64,000 bases of DNA from CAKZNE01 sp963976435 (GCA_963976435.1 CAXBKQ010000011.1:62001-126000); one strand, 5' to 3'; positions 44,032-53,502 are shown, numbered from the stretch's first letter. Translations and numbers: made by a program. Notes: generated by a model not told the origin, from the letters alone.

Positions 44032-46215
44032 ATGTTTAAACTTTTATTCAAGCCAAAAACCTTGGTGGTGGGACTATTTCCCCTATGCCTTTCAGCACAA
44101 TTTTCATATACTGGTGGGCCATTAAATACCGATGGTGAATCCCGAGCTATTTGGGCAAATGGCGATACAGCCTTTATGGCTTTCAATAAAAACCTATATA
44201 GAACTTTTAATGGTGGCTTAAACTGGGAGCTTCTCAAAAATGGGATAGCCAATAATTGCGATCCTAGAACCATTGAATATAGCTCAAACACATTGATTGT
44301 TGGCACAAATACTAATTCTAGAATCTATAGATCTACAGACCATGGTGATAATTTCCAAGGAGGAACAGGAAATATGAGCAGCATTCTCATTCCAACAGCA
44401 AGCACCTCTGGCCCAAATTTCTCCATGATTGGTGGAACTACTTCATCTCCCTATCGCTATGATTTTGCTCAAGGTGATTGGGTAGATATTGGAGCCACCG
44501 GAATCACTCACGGTATGGCTTATATTGGTCAGGATAGCATTTGGGAGTGTACTGGTTCCATTAATTCTGGTACTACAAGATTTTCTACAGATAATGGTAT
44601 GAGCTGGACAACAGTGGCAACCGAGCCAAATACAGATGTTGGGGGTGGGGTAATTCTTAATACAATAGCCCAAGATTTTGTAAAAGTTGGAATCCGAATT
44701 TTAGTAGCTTCCAATTTAAATGGTTTTGCTGTTTTATATACTGATGATAATGGCTCCACATGGTCGGCCTCGGATTTAAGCTCCACCAGTTATTCCGATT
44801 ATGGAAAACGATTTGTAAAATTTTCCAACAATCATTTGCTAAGCGTAAATCTAGCAGGGATTTGGAAAAGTACAGACCGAGGTGCAACATGGACTATGAT
44901 CCAGTCTCTTGCTGGGATTTATTCAATAGTAAAATGGAAAAACGACCATATTTTGGTGGCAACTACAAATGGCCTATTTGAATTTGACAATCATGGTGAA
45001 GGAAATATGATTAAGAAACATGGAATTTCAACCTCCACATCTAATATTATAGAAGGTCCAAATTCAACCGTATATACGGCTACTGAAAATGGTTTTTTTC
45101 AATATGATGGTACAACTAACTCTTGGACTTTATTATCAGATTCTGTTTACGGTCCGGATAAACTTGGAGGGAGTTTTATCACAAAAATTAATGATACTAT
45201 TTTCGTTTGTGGTAATGGGATCTACAGCTCTGGAGATAATGGGCAAACGTTTTCCATCCGTAGCTATTCTCCATTTTCCTTTCAAAAGCCATCCGCAATA
45301 ATTGAGCATCAAGGGAAGAAAATTTTGGCCACAAGGCAAAAGTGGGCAGGTGGAGGAACTCCAAAGGATCCAAAAATATTCTATTCTAGTGATGATGGTA
45401 AGACCTATACAGAGGCAAGTTTTAGTAACAATATCTCTTTTGGATACGGCGGTGGTTCGGATAATTTTGTAGAAGCATTTTACCAAACCAATACTGGAAT
45501 TATTGCCGATATGAATGCCGGTTATGCCCTTTCTAATGATGGTGGATTAAACTGGACCTATTTTGGAGATCCTTGGTCCATCTCAATTATGGCAACAAAA
45601 GGTACCGATATCTATCATTTTCAAATTGCTGGAACCTCACAAAATCAGAGAGATATTGAGGTTTCCTCAGACAATGGTCAATCATGGACGAGCTGCAGTT
45701 TAAACGGTTTGCCAAATTCTAGTTCCCCAAATTATCAAGGCTTTTTTGGAGTGTGGAATGCGGGAGGAGAAATTTATACGTATAATGCTACCGATGCGCC
45801 AGAAGGATTGTATAAATATGATAAAACAGCAGACTCCTGGTCACTAGAAGCAAATACTCAAAGTGTTTTTGATGGCCCAATGCTTCATCTTAGCAAACTT
45901 GGATCTGCCTTTTTTGGAAGTTGGTATCAACAAGGAATTTGTAGCACACAGCCAAGCATTAGTCTTGAGGAAAATAGGCCTAGTTCTTTAATTCAAATTT
46001 ATCCCAACCCCAGCGAAGGAATTATTAAAATTAGCATTCCTACAAACCTCCCTTGTAAATTGGAAATTATGGATTTAAATGGAAAATTGATAAGGGAATC
46101 TATACTAAACAAAGGACAAGCAGAGCTTAAACTTGAAGGTCAAAGTCCAGGAGTTTATATTATTCAGTTGACAAGTAAAGAATTTGCAGAAAGACGAAAA
46201 ATTATACTGAAGTGA
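44032..46215 (+). CDS. T9SS-secreted BNR-type beta-propeller protein
   Basis: The 727-residue protein has a signal peptide (VVGLFPLCLSAQ), repeated Asp-box or sialidase-like motifs (YRTFNGGLNWELL, YRSTDHGDNFQGG, WKSTDRGATWTMI, YSSDDGKTYTE, VSSDNGQSWTS) that form one or two propellers, and a type A sorting domain from about residue 655 (IQIYPNPSEG ... GVYIIQLTS). It is exported across the outer membrane by T9SS and probably attached to the cell surface. Ligand or substrate is unknown. It is co-transcribed with the preceding unknown secreted gene. Confidence 0.88.
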   Translation: MFKLLFKPKTLVVGLFPLCLSAQFSYTGGPLNTDGESRAIWANGDTAFMAFNKNLYRTFNGGLNWELLKNGIANNCDPRTIEYSSNTLIVGTNTNSRIYRSTDHGDNFQGGTGNMSSILIPTASTSGPNFSMIGGTTSSPYRYDFAQGDWVDIGATGITHGMAYIGQDSIWECTGSINSGTTRFSTDNGMSWTTVATEPNTDVGGGVILNTIAQDFVKVGIRILVASNLNGFAVLYTDDNGSTWSASDLSSTSYSDYGKRFVKFSNNHLLSVNLAGIWKSTDRGATWTMIQSLAGIYSIVKWKNDHILVATTNGLFEFDNHGEGNMIKKHGISTSTSNIIEGPNSTVYTATENGFFQYDGTTNSWTLLSDSVYGPDKLGGSFITKINDTIFVCGNGIYSSGDNGQTFSIRSYSPFSFQKPSAIIEHQGKKILATRQKWAGGGTPKDPKIFYSSDDGKTYTEASFSNNISFGYGGGSDNFVEAFYQTNTGIIADMNAGYALSNDGGLNWTYFGDPWSISIMATKGTDIYHFQIAGTSQNQRDIEVSSDNGQSWTSCSLNGLPNSSSPNYQGFFGVWNAGGEIYTYNATDAPEGLYKYDKTADSWSLEANTQSVFDGPMLHLSKLGSAFFGSWYQQGICSTQPSISLEENRPSSLIQIYPNPSEGIIKISIPTNLPCKLEIMDLNGKLIRESILNKGQAELKLEGQSPGVYIIQLTSKEFAERRKIILK

Positions 46216-46248
46216 TCGCTAATAACTAGGTATTTTTATTTTTCAATA

Positions 46249-46282
46249 AAAAGGGCCAAATGTGAATTCATTTGGCCCTTTT
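46249..46282. terminator. Bidirectional intrinsic terminator
   Basis: AAAAGGGCCAAATG (46249-46262) and CATTTGGCCCTTTT (46269-46282) form a perfect 14-bp stem with a 6-nt loop. A/T runs lie on both sides, between two convergent genes that encode T9SS proteins. Confidence 0.9.
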
Positions 46283-46304
46283 CTTGTTTTTATTCTAAAA
46301 ATTA

Positions 46305-47639
46305 TTACTCCTTAATAAAGGATTGCGAGGATTGAAATTGACCAGAACTAAATTGAAGGATATAAAAACCCTTTGGAAGTTTTGATAAATCCAGACCTTG
46401 CTCTTGTAGCGAAGAATGATTTTTATTTTGGTCTAATATCAATCGCCCTTGACTATCTGTTATTTTCAGATTTACCACACTAGTTTTTGGTAAATCAGAT
46501 TGAATAAAAAGTCTGTTTTTTGCTGGATTGGGATAAAGGCTAAAATTATTTAGGCTCTGTAAATCATTTGTGGAAATGGTACAGGAAGTATCTATTTGTA
46601 GGTGCATAGAAGTGCTAGTTACACATCCATTGCTGCCTTTTACTTCAACCCAATAGGTGCCAGTACTTCTTGCAACTAAGGTGCTAGAGGTGCTATTGTC
46701 TTGCCATAAATAAGTGGCTCCAGCTACTGTGGCATCTAAAAGTACAGAATCCCCCTGGCAAATTATTGTGTCTGAGCCAATGTCTATTACAGGAGCCTGG
46801 AGAATGCTTATTACAATATCATCGGTGGATGAACATCCACCAGAGTGAACAGTAAGTGAATAAGTACCGGCAGCGTTTATGGCTAAGGAGTCTGCTGTAG
46901 ACCCGTCGGACCACCTTACGCTGTCTAGATTATTTCCTGCCCAAAGACTAAAATCACTGTCTTCACAAATAGCAGTATCAGCACCTAGGTTGGCTTGGGG
47001 GATGGCGTTTACTTGTATGGTTTTGGTCAATGAATCTGAACAACTTGCGTCTGCTACCACCAATTTTATTTGGTAGGCACCAGGGCTATTAAACCGTTTT
47101 CCAAATGTGGAGGTAGAACTTGCGAATACATTATTGTCGTACCATTTCGTACTGGTTAAACCGCTTCCTAAACTGTTGAAAGATATAGAATCTCCAGCAC
47201 AAATGGTGTCAGAATTATCCAAGCTAAATGCAGGAGATGCAGTACAGCAAGATGTTACGGTAAGGCTACTTACAAGGGTAGAAACCCCATTATTATTTAG
47301 CACTCCATTGATGTTTACAGTATAGGTGTTGGCGGGAAGCATACCTAGGTTGATATTCTTTACAGACATTCCAATAGCTCCAAGGCAAATGGGTCCAAGA
47401 CTATGGTCTAAATTAATATCAATAACATTTCCGGAAACATTAAATGAACTCCCATTGTAAACCGTGTTAATACAAAGTACAGTTACATTCACGTCTATGA
47501 AAGTGTTGGTGCATGAAGTTGCTGCTGGTCCCGGATAGGTAGCGCTATTTATTTGAACAGTTTGGGAATGCAAACTACCGCTACAGAATGTTAAAAGGGC
47601 AAATGCAAAAATTGATTTTAAAGTAAAAGTCTTTTTCAA
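46305..47639 (-). CDS. T9SS-secreted protein with PKD/Ig-like repeats
   Basis: The 444-residue protein has a signal peptide (SIFAFALLTFCSGSLHSQ), a cysteine-containing N-terminal domain, three beta-sandwich repeats (about 130-210, 211-285, 286-350; DTICAGDSISF, DTAICEDSDFSLWAG, DTIICQGDSVLLDA) and a type A sorting domain (FSLYPNPAKNRLFI ... GFYILQFSS). Such repeats are common in surface adhesins. A stop codon lies three codons upstream and no ATG is near, so TTG at 47639 is the start. Confidence 0.85.
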   Translation of the reverse strand: MKKTFTLKSIFAFALLTFCSGSLHSQTVQINSATYPGPAATSCTNTFIDVNVTVLCINTVYNGSSFNVSGNVIDINLDHSLGPICLGAIGMSVKNINLGMLPANTYTVNINGVLNNNGVSTLVSSLTVTSCCTASPAFSLDNSDTICAGDSISFNSLGSGLTSTKWYDNNVFASSTSTFGKRFNSPGAYQIKLVVADASCSDSLTKTIQVNAIPQANLGADTAICEDSDFSLWAGNNLDSVRWSDGSTADSLAINAAGTYSLTVHSGGCSSTDDIVISILQAPVIDIGSDTIICQGDSVLLDATVAGATYLWQDNSTSSTLVARSTGTYWVEVKGSNGCVTSTSMHLQIDTSCTISTNDLQSLNNFSLYPNPAKNRLFIQSDLPKTSVVNLKITDSQGRLILDQNKNHSSLQEQGLDLSKLPKGFYILQFSSGQFQSSQSFIKE

Positions 47640-47726
47640 TAGTGGTTAATTTAGGTTTATTTACTAGCAAGGTAGTGAAATTGAAAATATTAGAGTCGAG
47701 GGTTTTCGCTGGTGTGGAAAAAAAAA

Positions 47727-47758
47727 TTTGTACAATTCAAAATTGGCATTTATCTTTG
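47727..47758 (+). promoter_or_regulatory. Promoter of the TetR-exporter operon
   Basis: TTTG (47727-47730), 20 nt, then TATCTTTG (47751-47758). The -7 box overlaps the candidate TetR operator. Confidence 0.55.
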
Positions 47759-47775
47759 ACCAACCGTTCAGTCAA
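47756..47775. promoter_or_regulatory. Candidate TetR operator at the exporter operon
   Basis: TTGACCAACCGTTCAGTCAA is a 20-bp imperfect palindrome (14 of 20 positions symmetric) of the TTGAC...GTCAA type common for TetR proteins. It overlaps the -7 box, so binding would block transcription of its own operon. Confidence 0.6.
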
Positions 47776-47783
47776 AAAAATAA

Positions 47784-48359
47784 ATGTCACCACGAAGTCC
47801 AGAACAATTTCAAATTATTAGAGAAGAGAAAAGAGCTTTAATTTTTGACGCTGCCCTACATTTATTTGCTGAAGAAGGAATCTATTCCAGTTCAATAAGT
47901 AAGATTGCCAAAAGGGCTGGAATAAGCAAAGGATTGATCTATAATTATTTTGAAAGCAAGGAGGACCTTCTAAGGCAATTGATGTTCGACTTAATGGACA
48001 GGGCCACAGAACTTTTTGGAATAGCCGGTAAAACGGAATTGAGCAAGAAGGATTTTATTGGAATAATTGACAAGAGTATTGAAGTGGTAAAAGAGGATGT
48101 TCAGCATTGGAAACTTTATTTTGCTATTATCTCTCAGCCCTATGTTCTAGAAAAGTTTATGGGAGAAATGATGGAAAGATCCAAGCCCATGATTGATTTA
48201 TACATAGATTACTTTCAAAAGAATTTTAAAGAAAATCCCATAGAACAAATGCGATTTTTTACGGCTACCCTAGATGGAATACAAATGCATATTCTTATGG
48301 ACCCTGATAATTTTCCTTCCGAATTTTCAAGAAATATGATTGTTAAATTATTTACATAA
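47784..48359 (+). CDS. TetR-family regulator of the exporter operon
   Basis: The 191-residue protein has an N-terminal helix-turn-helix (ISKIAKRAGISKGLIYNYFESKEDLL, about 39-64) and a helical ligand domain. It heads a six-gene operon: its stop shares one base with the start of the LolA-like gene. The palindrome in its promoter suggests self-repression. The ligand is probably related to what the exporter moves (inference). Confidence 0.92.
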   Translation: MSPRSPEQFQIIREEKRALIFDAALHLFAEEGIYSSSISKIAKRAGISKGLIYNYFESKEDLLRQLMFDLMDRATELFGIAGKTELSKKDFIGIIDKSIEVVKEDVQHWKLYFAIISQPYVLEKFMGEMMERSKPMIDLYIDYFQKNFKENPIEQMRFFTATLDGIQMHILMDPDNFPSEFSRNMIVKLFT

Positions 48360-49102
48360 TGAAATACTTAAACCTTTTCCTCTTCCTTTTTTCTTTAACA
48401 ATAGCTAATGGTCAAACCGCTAGAGAAATAATTCAAAAAGCTGATGAAAAAACTAGAGGTGCAAAATCAGCTATCACTGAAATGAAAATTACTATAGTCC
48501 GGCCAAAATGGACGAGGGAGATGGAGCTTAAAACTTGGTCTAAAGGGGAGGATTTTAGCCTTACCTTAATTCAAGCCCCAGCAAAAGATAAAGGCACCAC
48601 CTTTTTAAAAAGAGACAAAGAAATTTGGAATTATATCCCTTCTATAGAAAGAAGTATCAAATTACCTCCCAGTATGATGATGCAAAGTTGGATGGGTACA
48701 GATTTAACCAATGATGATCTTGTTAAAGAATCTTCCGTGCTGAATGATTACGATCATAAAATTTTAGGAGATTCCATCATCCAAAATCGAAATTGCTATA
48801 AAATTGAATTGATTCCTAAAGAAAATGCACCAGTAGTTTGGGGTAAAATAATATTGTTTATAGACAAAAAGGATTTTATACAGCTAAGAAGTGAAATGTA
48901 CGACGAGGATGGTTATTTGGTAAATATTATGAATTCCAGCGGCATTAAATTACTTGGAGGAAAAATGCTGGCTACAAAAATGGAGGTTATTCCAGTAGAG
49001 GAGGAAGGCCAAAAAACTGTGATGGAAATAAAGTCCATTGAATTTGATAAAGAGATAAAAGACAGTTTTTTCACCGTAAAAAACATGAAAAAACTCCGAT
49101 AG
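48359..49102 (+). CDS. LolA-like 'outer membrane lipoprotein-sorting protein'
   Basis: The 247-residue protein has a signal peptide (LFLFLFSLTIANGQ) and the pattern of the LolA-fold family Pfam calls outer membrane lipoprotein-sorting protein: AREIIQKADEKTRGAKS, LIQAPAKDKGTTFLKRDKEIWNYIP, SMMMQSWMGTDLTNDDLVKE. It would carry a lipid or lipid-modified cargo through the periplasm. It is distinct from housekeeping LolA by context. The next gene (FtsX-type permease) begins at the base after its stop. Confidence 0.85.
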   Translation: MKYLNLFLFLFSLTIANGQTAREIIQKADEKTRGAKSAITEMKITIVRPKWTREMELKTWSKGEDFSLTLIQAPAKDKGTTFLKRDKEIWNYIPSIERSIKLPPSMMMQSWMGTDLTNDDLVKESSVLNDYDHKILGDSIIQNRNCYKIELIPKENAPVVWGKIILFIDKKDFIQLRSEMYDEDGYLVNIMNSSGIKLLGGKMLATKMEVIPVEEEGQKTVMEIKSIEFDKEIKDSFFTVKNMKKLR

Positions 49103-50317
49103 ATGAGACTGAAATTAGCCTGGAAAAATATTTGGAGAAATAAGCGTAGAACAGGAATTACCCTAGCCTCGGTGTTTTTAGCTGTAGTGCTTTCTACCTT
49201 AATGATGAGCATGAAAGGTGGAATCTACAAAAGGATGATTTCATCCATGATTGAGTCTTTTACGGGCTATGTTCAAATTCATGCCAATGGCTATTGGGAG
49301 AGTAAAAATTTAGATGATAGCTTTTTGTTAAACCCAAGTTTTGGAGATAGTATAAAATCCATAAATGGAGTTAATGGCTGGGTGCCGAGGATTGAAGGTT
49401 TTGTATTATCTGCTTCCGATGATGTTACCAAAGGTGCCATGCTAGTAGGGATTGATCCAGTAAGGGAAAGAGAATTTTCCGCTATGCACGAAAGGCTTAG
49501 CAAAGGGGATTATTTAAAAGAAGATGACAAATCGGTGCTGCTAGGAGCAGGTCTGGCTGAATATTTAAAACTCGACCTTGGAGATACTTTGGTTCTTTTA
49601 GGCCAGGGATATCATGGCCAGAATGCAGCTGGCAAATACACGGTTAAAGGTCTAATAAAATATGGATCTCCGGAGTTAAGCAATCAATTGATAGTAATGC
49701 CGCTAAAAGAAGCACAGTGGTTTTATGGGGCTAAGGACCGTTGTACCAACCTAGTTTTATTAGTTGAAAACCCTAAAAAAGCTAAAGCCATAAGCCAAAA
49801 AATTGGTGAGACTATTTCCAACAAATATGAAGTAATGCATTGGGAGCAACTGAATCCGGAACTGAAACAGATGATAGAAACAGACCAAACGGAAGGTTAT
49901 GTCTTTATGTTTATCCTATACCTCGTAATTGGCTTTGGAATTTTTGGAACTATGCTGATGATGATAGCGGAAAGGATGCATGAGTTTGGAGTTTTAATAG
50001 CCGTGGGTATGAAAAGAATAAAACTGGCAACTATTGTTTGGTTGGAGGTGGTAAGCATTTCCCTATTGGGTGCCATTCTAGGTATGATAGCAGCCTTTCC
50101 AGTATGCGGATATTTTTACTATAAGCCTATAGAATTTGGAGAGGAAATGGGGGAAATGTTTGAAGAATATGGGATGGAACCAGTATTACAAGCCTCCATT
50201 GATCCCGAAGTTTTTGCCCAACAGGCTATAATTGTAGCGATAATAGCGAGCTTAATTGCCATTTATCCTTTTTTTAGAATAATGAGGTTGAGCGCAATAA
50301 AAGCCATGAGAGCCTAA
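49103..50317 (+). CDS. FtsX/LolC-type ABC permease (first)
   Basis: The 404-residue protein opens with LKLAWKNIWRNKRRTGITLASVFLAVVLSTLM, has a large periplasmic domain (about 45-265) and three C-terminal helices with the FtsX motif (MFILYLVIGFGIFGTMLMMIAERMHEFGVLIAVGMKR). MacB/LolCE-type permeases do not move substrate through the membrane but extract or push it in the periplasm by mechanotransmission. A second related permease follows 37 nt on, so the pair probably forms a LolCE-like heterodimer. Confidence 0.9.
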   Translation: MRLKLAWKNIWRNKRRTGITLASVFLAVVLSTLMMSMKGGIYKRMISSMIESFTGYVQIHANGYWESKNLDDSFLLNPSFGDSIKSINGVNGWVPRIEGFVLSASDDVTKGAMLVGIDPVREREFSAMHERLSKGDYLKEDDKSVLLGAGLAEYLKLDLGDTLVLLGQGYHGQNAAGKYTVKGLIKYGSPELSNQLIVMPLKEAQWFYGAKDRCTNLVLLVENPKKAKAISQKIGETISNKYEVMHWEQLNPELKQMIETDQTEGYVFMFILYLVIGFGIFGTMLMMIAERMHEFGVLIAVGMKRIKLATIVWLEVVSISLLGAILGMIAAFPVCGYFYYKPIEFGEEMGEMFEEYGMEPVLQASIDPEVFAQQAIIVAIIASLIAIYPFFRIMRLSAIKAMRA

Positions 50318-50354
50318 TGATAATTGTAAATAAGATCAAACACAAATTGCAATA

Positions 50355-51566
50355 ATGCTTCTAAAAATTGCCTGGAAAAATATTTGGAGAAATTCCACCC
50401 GAAGTTTGGTGGTAATAATTGCCGTTGCACTGGGCCTTTGGGCAGGTGTATTTGCTTCTGCATTTGTTAAGGGAATGATGAAAAAGAAAATCGAAAACGT
50501 CATCAAACTTGAGATGTCAGATTTTCAAATTCACCAGCTTCAATTTCGCGATGAGTTTTTACCTAAACTTTTTATCAGCAATGAAGATTCAATCCGAAAA
50601 AATATAAACCTAGAAAATGGAGTTGTTGCTAGCTCAGGAAGGATTATTTCCAATGCTATGATAGCTACTTCGAAAAAAAGCGGAGCCGCAAAAATAGTGG
50701 GGATAAATCCGGAAAATGAAGCGTTGGTAACCGGATTGGATGAACATCTTCTTGAAGGTAACTTTTTTAGCAAGTCCAAGAGAAACCCAATTTTGCTAAG
50801 TAAGGATTTGGCCGAAGATTATAAACTAAAGTTGAGGTCTAAAATAATCCTTACCCTTCAAGATTTAGAGGGTGAAATAATTAGCGTATCCTTTAGAGTT
50901 GTAGGGATCTACGAAACAGAAAACAGCCTTTTCGACAAGCTTAATTTGTTCGTAAAACAGGAGGATTTGAGAAGGGCAATGAATATCCCAGAAAACTCTG
51001 TTCATGAAATAGCGGTGGCATTAAATGATCATGATTTAGCAGAGCCTCTTGCGGAAAAGTACCAAAAAGAATATTCAAATCTAGAAGTTAAAGCCTGGCT
51101 AGATCTTGCTACAGGTATGCGTTTTATGGTTGAAGCCATGGATGTATATTTATTTTATATCGTGGGGATTATCCTTTTAGCCTTGCTTTTTAGCATTCTA
51201 AATACCATGCTAATGGCAGTACTGGAAAGGGTACGAGAGATAGGAATGTTGATGGCGGTAGGGATGACCAAATCCCAAATTTTCTCCATGATAATGCTGG
51301 AAACAGTAATGCTGGCATTAATAGGTGGACCTGTAGGATTATTGCTTTCCTATGCCTTTGTCAATTATTTTGGTGAACAAGGAATAAATTTAAGTGGGGC
51401 AGGATACGACCAAGCTGGATTTGCGCCAATGGTGCATCCCTATTTGGATGGTATAAGTTATTTACAAGTGGCAATAATGGTAATTGTAATGGCCATTGTT
51501 GCGGCAATTTACCCAGCTCGAAAAGCATTAAAACTAAGGCCTGTTGAGGCAATTCGAAAAATATGA
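50355..51566 (+). CDS. FtsX/LolC-type ABC permease (second)
   Basis: The 403-residue paralogue of the preceding permease has the same plan: N-terminal helix after LKIAWKNIWRNSTRS, periplasmic domain and three C-terminal helices (NTMLMAVLERVREIGMLMAVGMTKSQ). The first 24-nt stretch encoding AWKNIWRN is identical in DNA to that of the first permease (49118-49141 and 50370-50393). The stop overlaps the ATPase start by 4 bp (ATGA). Confidence 0.9.
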   Translation: MLLKIAWKNIWRNSTRSLVVIIAVALGLWAGVFASAFVKGMMKKKIENVIKLEMSDFQIHQLQFRDEFLPKLFISNEDSIRKNINLENGVVASSGRIISNAMIATSKKSGAAKIVGINPENEALVTGLDEHLLEGNFFSKSKRNPILLSKDLAEDYKLKLRSKIILTLQDLEGEIISVSFRVVGIYETENSLFDKLNLFVKQEDLRRAMNIPENSVHEIAVALNDHDLAEPLAEKYQKEYSNLEVKAWLDLATGMRFMVEAMDVYLFYIVGIILLALLFSILNTMLMAVLERVREIGMLMAVGMTKSQIFSMIMLETVMLALIGGPVGLLLSYAFVNYFGEQGINLSGAGYDQAGFAPMVHPYLDGISYLQVAIMVIVMAIVAAIYPARKALKLRPVEAIRKI

Positions 51567-52255
51567 GTAATCTAGTAATTGAAACCCAAAAGGTTTTTAA
51601 AACCTACGATGGTGTGGTGCCAGTTCACGCCGTAAAAGGCGTAGATCTTCAAATAAAAGATGATGAATTTACTGCTATCATAGGTCCTTCAGGATCTGGA
51701 AAAACTACCCTACTGAATATTATAGGTGGTTTGGATAGACCAAGCTCTGGTTCCGTAAAAATTAATGGAAAAGAATTAAACAATCTGAGCGAAAATGAAT
51801 TAATCCAGTTTAGATTAAAGCATATTGGCTTTGTTTTTCAAAGTTATAATTTAATTCCTGTCCTTACAGCGAAAGAGAATACAGAATTCATAATGCTCTT
51901 GCAAAAGGTGGCAAAAAAAGAAAGAGATGAAAGGGTTTTAAAGCTTTTAGAGGAAGTAGGATTAAAAGATAAAATCAACAATAAACCTTCCCAGTTATCA
52001 GGGGGGCAGCAACAAAGGGTTGCCGTGGCAAGAGCCTTAGCCTCAAGGCCGGATTTTGTTTTGGCAGATGAACCTACAGCAAATTTAGATTCAAAAAGTA
52101 CCACTACCTTATTAGATATTATGAGCAGATTAAATAAGGAAGAGGGAATAACCTTTATCTTTTCAACTCACGACCAAAGAGTAATTGACAGAGCAAGAAG
52201 GGTCATTACTTTGGAAGATGGACAAATCGTATCTGATGTTTATCAAAACCAATAA
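51563..52255 (+). CDS. LolD/MacB-type ABC transporter ATPase
   Basis: The 230-residue ATPase has Walker A (GPSGSGKT, 41-48), the Q loop (GFVFQSYNLIPVLTAKEN), the signature LSGGQQQRVAVARALA, Walker B (FVLADEPTANLDS) and the H loop (FSTHD). Size and motifs match the LolD/MacB/FtsE group that partners FtsX-type permeases. It powers the two permeases encoded upstream and is followed by the barrel gene after one base. Confidence 0.95.
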   Translation: MSNLVIETQKVFKTYDGVVPVHAVKGVDLQIKDDEFTAIIGPSGSGKTTLLNIIGGLDRPSSGSVKINGKELNNLSENELIQFRLKHIGFVFQSYNLIPVLTAKENTEFIMLLQKVAKKERDERVLKLLEEVGLKDKINNKPSQLSGGQQQRVAVARALASRPDFVLADEPTANLDSKSTTTLLDIMSRLNKEEGITFIFSTHDQRVIDRARRVITLEDGQIVSDVYQNQ

Positions 52256-52256
52256 G

Positions 52257-53462
52257 ATGAAATTTAGAGCCCTTGCTTTCTTCCTGCTCATGGCCCTCTA
52301 TTCGCCCTTTTTAAATGCCCAGGATGTTGAAGAAGAAAAGAAAAAGGATAACTATAGTTTTAGAGGTTATATAAAGGATTTAAGGACCATAAGCTTTTTA
52401 GATCTAGACACTATCAGTGTGGACAACCTCTTTCATAATCGATTAAATTTCAAATATTATTTTTCTGATAAACTGAGCTTCGCCATTGAAAATAGAAACC
52501 GAATTTTTTATGGCGAAAGTGTAAAGGCAAATCCAAATTATGCGGATTTATTTTCTGGAGATAAAGGTTTAGTGGATTTGTCATTTGTGCCCTTAGACAA
52601 GGGTTCATTGGTGTTTCACTCTATTATTGATAGACTCTGGATAAATTATTCCCATGAAAAATTTGATTTAAGAATCGGAAGACAGAGGATTAATTGGGGT
52701 GTAAACCTGGTTTGGAATCCAAATGATATTTTTAATGCTTATAGTTTTGTAGACTTCGATTATGAAGAAAGACCAGGAAGCGATGCTTTGAGGTTTCAAT
52801 TTTATCCAAATGACAATTCCACTTTAGAATATGTTTTTCAGGCTGGACAGGATTTTAACAATTTCAGCAATGCCCTTATGTATAAAACCAATAAATGGAA
52901 TTATGATTTTCAATTTTTTACAGCCTATTTAAGTCGAGATTTGATTGCTGATGATTTTGTTTTTGGAGGTGCCTGGGCTGGAAATTTAAAAAATGCTGGC
53001 TTTAAAGGAGAACTGTCTTACTTTATCCCAATTAGCAATTTAACGAATAGTCCAAATAGCATTTTAAGCGCTAGTATTTCTGTGGATTATGCTTTTATAA
53101 ACTCGCTTTATTTTAATGGTTCCTTTTTGTACAACACTGCTCCCATAGTAGATAATACCAGCGAAACGAATGGCCTTTTGGCATTTTATAGCACAGATTT
53201 ATCGGCGAAAAACCTTATGCCTTCAGAGTATAGTTTGTTTCTTCAAAGTTCCTACTCCTTTTCACCAATTGTTTCAAGCAGCCTGTCTGCGATTTATGGT
53301 ATTGACTTAGATTTACTATTTGTGAACCCCCTTATAGGAATTTCAATAGCCAATAATTGGGACTTAAGTTTGGTAGGCCAATTGGTATTCGCACCTACTG
53401 AAACTAGTAGTTTTTCCAATCAGGGGAATGGTCTTTTTATACGAACCAAATGGAGCTTTTAA
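52257..53462 (+). CDS. Outer-membrane beta-barrel, DUF1302-like
   Basis: I chose the ATG at 52257, which gives a clean signal peptide (ALAFFLLMALYSPFLNAQ); the longer frame overlaps the ATPase gene. The 401-residue protein is predicted to be a barrel and carries FDLRIGRQRINWGVNLVWNP followed by NDIFNAYSFVDFDYEERPG, resembling the GRQxxxWG...NPxD motif of DUF1302-type porins that are often found beside lipid transporters. It ends in phenylalanine. It is the last gene of the exporter operon and the likely outer-membrane partner or exit. Confidence 0.75.
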   Translation: MKFRALAFFLLMALYSPFLNAQDVEEEKKKDNYSFRGYIKDLRTISFLDLDTISVDNLFHNRLNFKYYFSDKLSFAIENRNRIFYGESVKANPNYADLFSGDKGLVDLSFVPLDKGSLVFHSIIDRLWINYSHEKFDLRIGRQRINWGVNLVWNPNDIFNAYSFVDFDYEERPGSDALRFQFYPNDNSTLEYVFQAGQDFNNFSNALMYKTNKWNYDFQFFTAYLSRDLIADDFVFGGAWAGNLKNAGFKGELSYFIPISNLTNSPNSILSASISVDYAFINSLYFNGSFLYNTAPIVDNTSETNGLLAFYSTDLSAKNLMPSEYSLFLQSSYSFSPIVSSSLSAIYGIDLDLLFVNPLIGISIANNWDLSLVGQLVFAPTETSSFSNQGNGLFIRTKWSF

Positions 53463-53502
53463 TTTAATCTTTTTATCTTCGAAGGACTAACACCCTGGTT
53501 CT

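Noticed and set aside
45136..45486. Antisense ORF of 116 codons inside the T9SS propeller gene
   Set aside because: It is fully contained in a well supported coding gene on the other strand and has no recognisable motif.
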